Assembly (NCBI GenBank): GCA_026994735.1
Contig: JALWQD010000129.1
Span: 1-5,208, forward strand
Direction of reading: 5' to 3'
DNA: 5,208 bases
Source of the DNA: Gammaproteobacteria bacterium
Lineage (GTDB): Bacteria; Pseudomonadota; Gammaproteobacteria; SZUA-140
Shown here: in pieces, positions 1 to 5,208 of the stretch
How the letters are laid out: every line of letters begins with the position of its first letter
Numbering within the stretch: position 1 is the stretch's first letter
Notes under the pieces: generated by a model
The model's input: the letters and a program-made list of their open reading frames with translations, nothing else
Databases searched by the model: none
What the model was told of the DNA's origin: nothing
Position numbers and translations under genes: made by a program

Positions 1-84
1 TGCTACCGCAGCTTGCCCTCTAACCGACAGACAGAGTTGCACTTGTGAGTTGAATCCGCGAGTTATAAGAGTACAGGTATAGGA
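1..84. other. Upstream leader with no recognisable gene
   Basis: No complete gene is visible. One + frame is open from base 2 to a TAG at 80-82, and another from base 1 to a TGA at 46-48. Either could be the tail of a preceding gene, but both are too short to recognise. A weak promoter-like pair, TTGTGA at 43-48 and TATAAG at 64-69 with a 15-base spacer, lies before the glycosyltransferase. Its spacing is short and I do not regard it as established. Confidence 0.4.
75..84 (+). promoter_or_regulatory. Possible ribosome binding sites of the GT2 gene
   Basis: AGG at 75-77 is 7 bases before ATG 85, and AGGA at 81-84 is 9 bases before ATG 94. AGGA abuts ATG 85 directly, so it can only serve the downstream start. 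The longer match favours ATG 94, but the evidence is not decisive. Confidence 0.4.
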
Positions 85-1038
85 ATGCCGGCTATGCGCT
101 GCTGGGTGGTCTGCGCCACGTTCAACGGGTCAAGGTATTTGCGCGAATTGCTTCGTTCCCTGGAGAGGCAGCGCTTGCCTGTTGAGCGTGTCTATTTTCG
201 TGATGACGGATCGAATGACGGCACGCCTGAAATAATATCTGATTGGGCACGCAGAACTACGATAGAAGTGCAGATTATTGAAGACAATGATCATCTGGGA
301 CCCGCAGCCTCGTTCGGCAGGCTGTTGGAACAGGCGTACCAGGATAGCCGGGGATACGACGATATTGCGTTCTTTCCATGCGACCAGGACGATGTTTGGC
401 ACCATGACAAGACAGCGCGCATAATGGGAGTGGCATTGGCGAGGGCGGCAAAAGGGAAGCCGCTGCTTGTACATTCTGATCTGGTGGTGACGGATAGCAA
501 ACTACAGAAAATTTCCGGCTCATTGTGGAGCTATCAAGGAATTGATCCGACCAGGAACAGGCTTTCGCATCTGCTTCTGCAAAATACAGTGACCGGATGC
601 GCATGCATGATGAATCGGAGTCTATTAAAGGAAATGCTGCCCGTGCCTCGTGAAGCAATTATGCATGATTGGTGGGCAGCCCTGACAGCCAGCGCACTGG
701 GGACTATCGAGGTGGTCAGAGATCCACTCGTGTACTACCGCCAGCATGGTGCAAACGACACGGGTGCACGTCGCTATAATTTGTGGTATGCGCTTCGTCG
801 CGGTGTATCGCTGTGTTCTCGAAGTGAATTTCAAAAGAAACTCGATATTCACATTTCTCAGGCAGGCGCATTCATGGAGCGGTTCGGACTGAGGCTACAA
901 GAAAAAGATAGACGGTTGCTTTACACCTTTGTACACCTACGTGAGATGAGTTGGCTGGCGCGCAGGAAGGAGCTTGTTGTTAATGGTATTCTTATGAAAG
1001 GATTTCTGCGTAATGGATTGCTGTTGGCATGCGTGTGA
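85..1038 (+). CDS. GT2 family glycosyltransferase, rhamnosyltransferase-like
   Basis: Predicted cytoplasmic or membrane-associated GT-A fold glycosyltransferase that moves a sugar from a nucleotide-sugar donor onto a growing polysaccharide or lipid-linked glycan. Visible marks, numbered from the ATG at 85, are the first strand WVVCATFNGS (residues 7-16), the donor-binding RDDGSNDGT (39-47), the metal/nucleotide motif CDQDDVW (99-105), TGCACMMNR (170-178) and an acceptor-side HDWW (194-197) followed by YYRQHGAN (217-224). The DQDDVW plus HDWW combination is typical of GT2 proteins annotated as rhamnosyltransferases in O-antigen and capsule loci. The length of 317 residues is normal for the family, so it appears intact. 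The start is uncertain. ATG 85 has only AGG at 75-77 ahead of it, while ATG 94 has AGGA at 81-84 with a 9-base spacer and still keeps the first strand. The family call is firm. The donor (rhamnose or another sugar) and the acceptor are not. Confidence 0.9.
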   Translation: MPAMRCWVVCATFNGSRYLRELLRSLERQRLPVERVYFRDDGSNDGTPEIISDWARRTTIEVQIIEDNDHLGPAASFGRLLEQAYQDSRGYDDIAFFPCDQDDVWHHDKTARIMGVALARAAKGKPLLVHSDLVVTDSKLQKISGSLWSYQGIDPTRNRLSHLLLQNTVTGCACMMNRSLLKEMLPVPREAIMHDWWAALTASALGTIEVVRDPLVYYRQHGANDTGARRYNLWYALRRGVSLCSRSEFQKKLDIHISQAGAFMERFGLRLQEKDRRLLYTFVHLREMSWLARRKELVVNGILMKGFLRNGLLLACV

Positions 1039-1060
1039 CGAGTATCATGGAGCTACTCTA

Positions 1061-1092
1061 TTGGATAACTCCCAAATACGATGATGTATAAT
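1061..1092 (+). promoter_or_regulatory. Possible internal promoter before the HAD-UbiA gene
   Basis: A perfect TATAAT stands at 1087-1092 in the 58-base gap after the glycosyltransferase. The best -35-like hexamer, TTGGAT at 1061-1066, is 20 bases away, longer than the 16-18 preferred by sigma-70, and the hexamer at optimal spacing (GATAAC, 1064-1069) is poor. If active, transcription would begin close to base 1099, at or after the first ATG (1097). Translation of that transcript would then need the ATG at 1115 or 1127. The call rests on the -10 box alone. Confidence 0.25.
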
Positions 1093-1096
1093 CGCG

Positions 1097-2536
1097 ATGC
1101 ATGTGCAGCAAGATATGGCAGACAAAATGGACAATGTAGAAATTATATGCGTGGATCTTGATGGAACTCTGATACGAACGGATTTGCTGTTGGAATGTGC
1201 AGTTCGAGCTCTTAAGGCAGATCCGTTTCTATTACTTAGGATGCCTGCATGGATATTAAGGGGGAAGGCTTATTTGAAAAAACGAATGGCTGAATATGCT
1301 ACACCGGATGTAACACGACTTCCATATAACAAAGACCTTGTGCAATGGCTTAAAAGAAAAAAATCTGAAGGGGCCAAAATCGTCCTTGCAACGGCTGCCT
1401 GGGGAGGCTTGGCAAAGCGAGTAGCAGACCATCTGGGAATTTTTGATGAGATTGTAGCTACATCTGAAGATGTGAATCTTTCAGGTTATGCCAAGGCGCA
1501 GAAACTGGTAGATCGGTACGGGAATGGCCGCTTTACCTATATTGGAGACTCAAAAAAGGATATACCTGTTTGGCGGGTTTCTGGTAAAGCATTGACTGTG
1601 GCGGATCGGCAAGGCGTTATACAACATGCTGTGCCCATGTCTGAGATCGCCCTTGAAAGATTCAGGTGGAGGGCGCTTGCTCGTGCCCTTCGCCCGCATC
1701 AGTGGGCTAAGAATGTTCTTGTGTTCCTGCCGATATTTGCAGCGCATGCATGGGCTGATTTGTATGCACTTAAACATGTCATTCTCGCGTTTGTGTCATT
1801 ATCTTTTGCGGCGTCATGTGTGTATATATTGAACGATTTGCTGGATCTGGATGCTGATCGAGGCCATGCAACCAAGTCAAAACGGCCATTGGCGAGTGGA
1901 GATGTCGGTCTAATGACTGCTGTCGCGGCGGGGGTTTTGCTACTGGTTGTGGCGTTGGGTGTTGCAACATTCGTATCCACTAGTTTCCTAGAGATTCTGG
2001 TTCTTTATCTGTTTCTGACAACGGCCTATTCGTTTTATCTTAAACGGGTGCTTTTCCTTGATGTACTGGTCTTGGCTGGATTGTATGCGATGCGTGTCGT
2101 AGGAGGTGCTGTTGCAGGCGGTCTACCTGTATCTGACTGGCTTCTCGCATTCACGGCGTTTTTCTTTGTCAGCTTAGCCCTTGTAAAGCGCTATGCAGAG
2201 TTGAAGCAGCATGGTGATGCGTTAAAAGGGAATATCGAAGGCAGAGGATATCGGGCTGGTGATGCTGAGACGGTTGGAAGACTTGGTTCCTCGGCTGGCT
2301 ATGTTGCAGTGCTTGTGCTGGCGCTGTATCTGAACAGCGAACGGGTTCTGGTGTTGTATTCCCGTCCAGAATTGTTATGGGCGATTGTGGTGGTGCTCCT
2401 GTATTGGATCAGCAGGTTGTGGATTCTTGCCGGGCGAGGAGAGGTGAAAGAAGATCCTGTAATGTTTGCATTGAAGGATAAGACCACTTACTTGGCGGGC
2501 GCAGTGGTAGCACTTGTCGGAATGGCTGCGATATGA
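1097..2536 (+). CDS. HAD phosphatase-UbiA prenyltransferase fusion, decaprenyl-phosphate phosphoribosyltransferase-like
   Basis: Two-domain integral membrane enzyme of 479 residues. Residues about 12-185 form a HAD hydrolase. VDLDGT (19-24) supplies nucleophile D20 and acid/base D22, LATA (97-100) is motif II, K133 is a candidate for the motif III lysine, and IGDSKKD (149-155) is the acidic motif IV. Residues about 190-479 are a UbiA transferase. They include RPHQWAKN (199-206), the Mg-diphosphate motif NDLLDLDAD (246-254) continuing into KRPLASG (262-268), and a second conserved block from YSFYLKR (311-317) through LDVLVLAGLY (321-330). About eight or nine hydrophobic helices follow residue 204. 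RPHQWAKN and KRPLASG point to the phosphoribosyl-polyprenyl-phosphate branch rather than ubiquinone synthesis. Expected role: couple PRPP or a similar donor to polyprenyl phosphate, with the HAD part removing the sugar phosphate; the HAD role is inference. The start could instead be ATG 1115 or 1127, since no clear ribosome binding site precedes 1097. Confidence 0.88.
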   Translation: MHVQQDMADKMDNVEIICVDLDGTLIRTDLLLECAVRALKADPFLLLRMPAWILRGKAYLKKRMAEYATPDVTRLPYNKDLVQWLKRKKSEGAKIVLATAAWGGLAKRVADHLGIFDEIVATSEDVNLSGYAKAQKLVDRYGNGRFTYIGDSKKDIPVWRVSGKALTVADRQGVIQHAVPMSEIALERFRWRALARALRPHQWAKNVLVFLPIFAAHAWADLYALKHVILAFVSLSFAASCVYILNDLLDLDADRGHATKSKRPLASGDVGLMTAVAAGVLLLVVALGVATFVSTSFLEILVLYLFLTTAYSFYLKRVLFLDVLVLAGLYAMRVVGGAVAGGLPVSDWLLAFTAFFFVSLALVKRYAELKQHGDALKGNIEGRGYRAGDAETVGRLGSSAGYVAVLVLALYLNSERVLVLYSRPELLWAIVVVLLYWISRLWILAGRGEVKEDPVMFALKDKTTYLAGAVVALVGMAAI

Positions 2537-2577
2537 GCGCTGATAATCTGAATGGGCCATTTGTTCGAAAAGGTTAG
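2533..2577 (+). other. Abortive 14-codon frame coupled to the UbiA stop
   Basis: An ATG at 2533 overlaps the UbiA stop as ATGA (2533-2536), the arrangement normally seen when a next gene is translationally coupled. The frame encodes only MSADNLNGPFVRKG and ends at TAG 2575-2577. It may be chance, a small leader, or the preserved start of a gene whose remainder has decayed or shifted frame. No function can be assigned. Confidence 0.2.
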
Positions 2578-2920
2578 TGCAAGGGTGATATCGAATTGGC
2601 CGGTTTGCGTGATCGTGAAAACCGTGTTGGCGTGTGAAGATATTCCAGCCGATGAGGGTGATAGTGATGGTGTATGCCGTGATGTGCTCATGTCATTACA
2701 TGGCATGCATCCGGTGATTCGTATTGCTGCGCTCGCAACCATCTGGCTCCCTGCTGTTATGCTCTGGTTGCTATGGAGGATTTGTGGGGGGCGCTGTGGG
2801 AATTTTGTAAAGCATGCCTATAGAATCGTACATGGGATTCCGGGGGTCGATTTGATCCGTGTTTTTACGATTCTATGGGTGTTTGAAATTGAAGGACGCA
2901 CAACCGGATCAGGCCGATGA
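2552..2920 (+). CDS. Hypothetical small membrane protein, unrecognised
   Basis: A 122-codon open frame fills the gap between the UbiA and GMC genes, and I do not recognise it. Its N-terminal half is mixed, with an acidic stretch near residues 29-40. Residues about 54-77 (HPVIRIAALATIWLPAVMLW and on) make one convincing membrane helix, followed by a basic segment and a second mildly hydrophobic patch at 100-111. It contains five cysteines (19, 28, 42, 78, 82). In favour of a real gene: its stop overlaps the GMC start as ATGA (2917-2920), a coupling arrangement, and the open frame covers nearly the whole gap. Against: no ribosome binding site precedes ATG 2552, no known motif is visible, a long inverted repeat lies in its 3' part, and a competing ATGA start at 2533 uses another frame. 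ATG 2690 and ATG 2705 would still keep the helix. It could be a real accessory membrane protein or a chance frame in decayed sequence. Confidence 0.45.
   Translation: MGHLFEKVSARVISNWPVCVIVKTVLACEDIPADEGDSDGVCRDVLMSLHGMHPVIRIAALATIWLPAVMLWLLWRICGGRCGNFVKHAYRIVHGIPGVDLIRVFTILWVFEIEGRTTGSGR
2817..2879. repeat. Long inverted repeat (14-base arms) upstream of the GMC gene
   Basis: The left arm, 2820-2830 (ATAGAATCGTA), is the exact reverse complement of the right arm, 2866-2876 (TACGATTCTAT). Pairing continues outward through one G-T wobble (2819/2877) and two C-G pairs (2818/2878 and 2817/2879), giving a 14-pair stem around a 35-base loop. The loop can form an extra 4-pair stem (GGAT 2835-2838 with ATCC 2855-2858). 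No T-run follows on either strand, so it is not a standard intrinsic terminator. It ends 37 bases before the GMC start codon. It could be a regulatory or processing hairpin, a two-site operator, or a relic of a small mobile element. Confidence 0.65.
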
Positions 2921-4356
2921 CAGAGCAATTTGATGCTGTGGTAGTCGGATCGGGGCCTGGTGGGTCGGTGACTGCTGATGTACTGTCTGCTGCCGGTTAC
3001 CATGTGTTGGTGCTGGAGGAAGGTGAAGGTAGCGACAAACATGCCGCATCGGCACCGGCATACAGCATGACGCAACTTAGGGATTTCGCGCGGCATGGAG
3101 GAGGATCTGTGGCCTTGGGAAGTGTCCCGATCGCCTACGCTGAGGGCCGGTGTGTGGGAGGTGGTAGTCGAATCAATGCGGGCTTGTATCATCGTCCTCC
3201 AGCCGATGTACTTCAGCGCTGGCAGGAGCGATATGGTATTGAAAATTTGCTTTGCCGGGAGCTTGATGATGGAGTTGAGCGGGCGGAGCGTGATCTGCAT
3301 TTATCAAAATCCGGAAAGCTGGCTCCGGATTACTCTCAAAGACTTGCAGATGGGGCTGCAGCGTTGGGCTGGAAGGCCATGGAGGTCCCGCGTTGGATCG
3401 AATCAACTGTCGATGAGAATGGCAGAATCGTCGAGCGGCGATGGTCGATGCGAGAAACGGTACTTGCGCGTGCTCTGGAATCAGGTGCCACGCTATGGAA
3501 GGGGGCGCGTGCAACAAGGATTTGCATACGGCGAGGTCGGGTAGAAGGTGTGCTGGTTGAAAAACAGCGCAGTGGTATTACACGTTTTGTGCAGGCGCGT
3601 ACGGTGATCGCAGCATGCGGTGCCATTGAAAGTCCGTCGTTGCTTCTCCAGTCCGGAATACGGGGGAATGTAGGAAAGAATCTCAAGCTACACCCAACCG
3701 TCAAAATTATTGCGAGGTTCGATGAAACTGTAAATTCTGAACCAGACCGTATCGGAAGTCATCAAATCCATCAGTTTATGCCGGGAATGTTGATGGGATG
3801 TGCCGTGAGCAGTCCCTCGTTTCTCGCTGCAGGTATAGCTGATGCTGCGCCTGAAGAAATAAAACAGATCAGAGAGGAATGGCGTTGCCTTGCATCCTAC
3901 TATGCTATGATCGTCGCTGAAGGCCATGGACGGGTTCGTGTTGTACCGGGTTTGGATGATCCAATCGTTACGTTTCGCCTGACCAGAGCAGATATTATTC
4001 GGCTTTCTCAAGGCATGGCGAAGCTGGCAGAAGTGCTGTTAGCTTCAGGTGCCAAGCGGCTTTATCCATCGGCAAGGGGGGGCAAGCCTGTTCAGACATT
4101 GCGGGACATGGAACAGATCAATCTGATATCCACGATAAAGCGTGCACGTCTTATGACCATCCATCTGGCCGGAACGTGTCGTATGGGTCAGGATAGGGAT
4201 GCTGTTACAGACAGCTTTGGCCGGGTACACGGTGTAAATGGTCTTTATGTCAACGATTGTTCGGTATTGCCTTCCACGCCGGGTGTTAATCCTCAGGGAA
4301 CCGTAATGGCCATAGCTTATAGAAATGCGGTGAAGATGGTGGAGGCGTTGCAGTGA
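2917..4356 (+). CDS. GMC-family FAD-dependent oxidoreductase
   Basis: Flavoprotein of 479 residues predicted to oxidise an alcohol group (often a sugar or sterol-type hydroxyl) to a carbonyl using FAD. The N-terminal Rossmann strand carries VVVGSGPGG (8-16), with acidic E34/E35 at the end of the second strand for the adenine ribose. GRCVGGGSRINAGLYHRPP (77-95) is the GMC FAD-binding signature. GAIESPSLLLQSGI (235-248) followed by GKNLKLHP (253-260) is the second signature region. The C-terminal GMC domain has HLAGTCRMG (417-425), with H417 as probable catalytic base, DCSVLPSTPGVNPQGT (447-462) with N458 as its partner, and the terminal FAD-contacting helix. There is no signal peptide and no obvious heme or thioredoxin partner in view, so the electron acceptor is unknown. 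The start is well supported because the Rossmann strand begins six residues in. It overlaps the upstream frame as ATGA and the SDR start as GTGA. In this context it may act on a lipid-linked sugar, as DprE1 does, though it is of a different fold family. Confidence 0.9.
   Translation: MTEQFDAVVVGSGPGGSVTADVLSAAGYHVLVLEEGEGSDKHAASAPAYSMTQLRDFARHGGGSVALGSVPIAYAEGRCVGGGSRINAGLYHRPPADVLQRWQERYGIENLLCRELDDGVERAERDLHLSKSGKLAPDYSQRLADGAAALGWKAMEVPRWIESTVDENGRIVERRWSMRETVLARALESGATLWKGARATRICIRRGRVEGVLVEKQRSGITRFVQARTVIAACGAIESPSLLLQSGIRGNVGKNLKLHPTVKIIARFDETVNSEPDRIGSHQIHQFMPGMLMGCAVSSPSFLAAGIADAAPEEIKQIREEWRCLASYYAMIVAEGHGRVRVVPGLDDPIVTFRLTRADIIRLSQGMAKLAEVLLASGAKRLYPSARGGKPVQTLRDMEQINLISTIKRARLMTIHLAGTCRMGQDRDAVTDSFGRVHGVNGLYVNDCSVLPSTPGVNPQGTVMAIAYRNAVKMVEALQ
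4341..4345 (+). promoter_or_regulatory. Ribosome binding site fixing the GTG start of the SDR gene
   Basis: GGAGG lies inside the last codons of the GMC gene, 7 bases before GTG 4353. This is the strongest Shine-Dalgarno match in the window and it decides the non-ATG start of the next gene. Confidence 0.75.
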
Positions 4357-5208
4357 GTTCCTATGACAAACTCCAAGGCGATGTAATTGTAACTGGATTT
4401 CCGGGTTGGCTCTCCACTCGTCTGGTGGAGGCGCTGCTTTATCCTGATCGTGTCGATACGGGAGATCCTTCTCTATCCAATAAGGTTCTCGGTGACGGGA
4501 GGGTAAGATGTCTGGTTCATCCGGCTGTTCATTCTACGCAGATACCTGATGATTTGCGTAACCGCATTGAGATTGTCATCGGCGATATCCGTGATCGTAC
4601 CGCCGTAGATGAGCTGTTGAATGGCATGGAAGGCGCGACAGTATTTCATATTGCAGGTGTTATTCATCCCCGCAGGGCACGAGAGTTCGATGAAGTGAAC
4701 CATCTGGGAACCAGAAACCTATTGGATGCCAGCGGTAAAGTACGTCGGTTTATTTACATGTCATCCAATTCACCCATTGGGTGCGGACGGCCAGGCGAGA
4801 TTTTCGATGAGAATAGTTCCTTCAATCCATATCTTGGATATGGGGCTTCGAAAATGAAGGCCGAGCTTGCTGTGCGAGAGGCGGTGGAACGTGGGATGGA
4901 GGCTGTCATCATTCGCAGCCCATGGTTCTATGGTCCCAGGCAACCTGCGCGACAGACGCTTTTCTTTAGGACAGTATGTTCCGGTACATTTCCGATCGTC
5001 GGTAAGGGAAACAATCTTCGATCCATGGCATATGTGGATAACATATGTCAGGGGCTCTTGCGAGCTGCGCTAGTGGCGCCGGGACGTGGTGAAGCATACT
5101 GGATCGCTGATGAGCGACCATATCCAATGATGGAAGTTATCGAAACTGTTCGTTCTGTATTGATGAATGATTTTCATTTCCGGTGCAGAAAGAACATTGT
5201 CCAGGTTC
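4353..5208 (+). CDS. Extended SDR, NAD(P)-dependent epimerase/dehydratase-like (3' end outside window)
   Basis: The frame opens at GTG 4353, overlapping the GMC stop (GTGA 4353-4356), and stays open for 285 codons to the window edge, so the C-terminus is missing; extended SDRs are usually 310-350 residues. VIVTGFPGWLS (11-21) is the nucleotide-binding turn, with the third glycine of TGxxGxxG replaced by serine. GDIRD (77-81) and FHIAG (98-102) follow as in the family. The active-site set is complete: N116 in NHLGTRNLLDA, S138 in YMSSNS, and Y163/K167 in YGASK. The later RSPWFYGP, MAYVDNICQGLLRAA and YWIADERPYPMMEV segments match the sugar epimerase/dehydratase and 3-beta-HSD-like extended class. 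Predicted role: reversible oxidation/reduction of a sugar or alcohol carbon with NAD(P). Next to a GMC oxidase it could reduce the keto intermediate, giving net epimerisation as DprE2 does after DprE1. The exact substrate is unknown. Confidence 0.9.
   Translation, partial: MSSYDKLQGDVIVTGFPGWLSTRLVEALLYPDRVDTGDPSLSNKVLGDGRVRCLVHPAVHSTQIPDDLRNRIEIVIGDIRDRTAVDELLNGMEGATVFHIAGVIHPRRAREFDEVNHLGTRNLLDASGKVRRFIYMSSNSPIGCGRPGEIFDENSSFNPYLGYGASKMKAELAVREAVERGMEAVIIRSPWFYGPRQPARQTLFFRTVCSGTFPIVGKGNNLRSMAYVDNICQGLLRAALVAPGRGEAYWIADERPYPMMEVIETVRSVLMNDFHFRCRKNIVQV

Noticed and set aside
275..658. Minus-strand 127-codon frame inside the GT2 gene
   Set aside because: It is antisense to the conserved DQDD-containing region, with no motif or ribosome binding site to support it.
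1040..1058. Small inverted repeat GAGTA/TACTC after the glycosyltransferase stop, considered as a terminator
   Set aside because: The stem has only five pairs, two of them G-C, the loop is nine bases and no T-tract follows.
2818..3300. Minus-strand open frame of 160 codons across the UbiA/GMC junction
   Set aside because: It lies largely antisense to the well-supported GMC gene, has no recognisable motif, and its composition looks like a shadow of the coding strand.
3095..3544. Plus-strand 149-codon frame inside the GMC gene
   Set aside because: It is fully contained in a strongly conserved GMC reading frame and shows no family motif of its own.
4867..5073. Plus-strand 68-codon frame inside the SDR gene
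   Set aside because: It overlaps the conserved YVDN and FYGP segments of the SDR in another frame; it is a shadow.
1..5208. CRISPR array, tRNA/rRNA gene or transposase
   Set aside because: No regularly spaced repeats, tRNA-like clover-leaf sequence, rRNA core sequence or transposase motif was found on reading both strands.

Overview
The window looks like part of a bacterial chromosome, most likely proteobacterial, with roughly balanced base composition. It shows tightly packed genes all on the + strand and family-typical protein sequences, but nothing in it fixes the genus. The content suggests a cell-surface polysaccharide or glycolipid locus: a glycosyltransferase, a polyprenyl-phosphate-type UbiA transferase, a flavin oxidoreductase and an extended short-chain dehydrogenase/epimerase.

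Layout. Bases 1-84 lead into a GT2 glycosyltransferase of the rhamnosyltransferase-like type (85-1038). A 58-base gap contains a consensus-like -10 box. Next is a two-domain protein with an N-terminal HAD phosphatase and a C-terminal UbiA membrane prenyltransferase (1097-2536). The interval 2537-2916 is the least clear part. It holds a 122-codon reading frame of unknown function with one probable membrane helix, an abortive 14-codon frame that starts on the UbiA stop codon, and a long inverted repeat. A GMC-family FAD oxidoreductase (2917-4356) follows. Its stop codon overlaps a GTG start of an NAD(P)-dependent extended SDR (4353 to beyond the window end) that has a strong ribosome binding site.

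How they may work together (inference). The UbiA part resembles the decaprenyl-phosphate phosphoribosyltransferase branch. In mycobacteria that enzyme, a phosphatase, an FAD oxidase (DprE1) and an SDR reductase (DprE2) make polyprenyl-phosphoryl-arabinose. Here a HAD phosphatase is fused to the UbiA enzyme, and a GMC flavoenzyme plus an extended SDR sit where DprE1 and DprE2 would be expected. One reading is therefore a lipid-linked pentose (or other epimerised or oxidised sugar) donor pathway with a non-homologous oxidase, supplying a glycosyltransferase such as the one upstream. The substrate cannot be read from sequence alone, and the co-functioning is a hypothesis.
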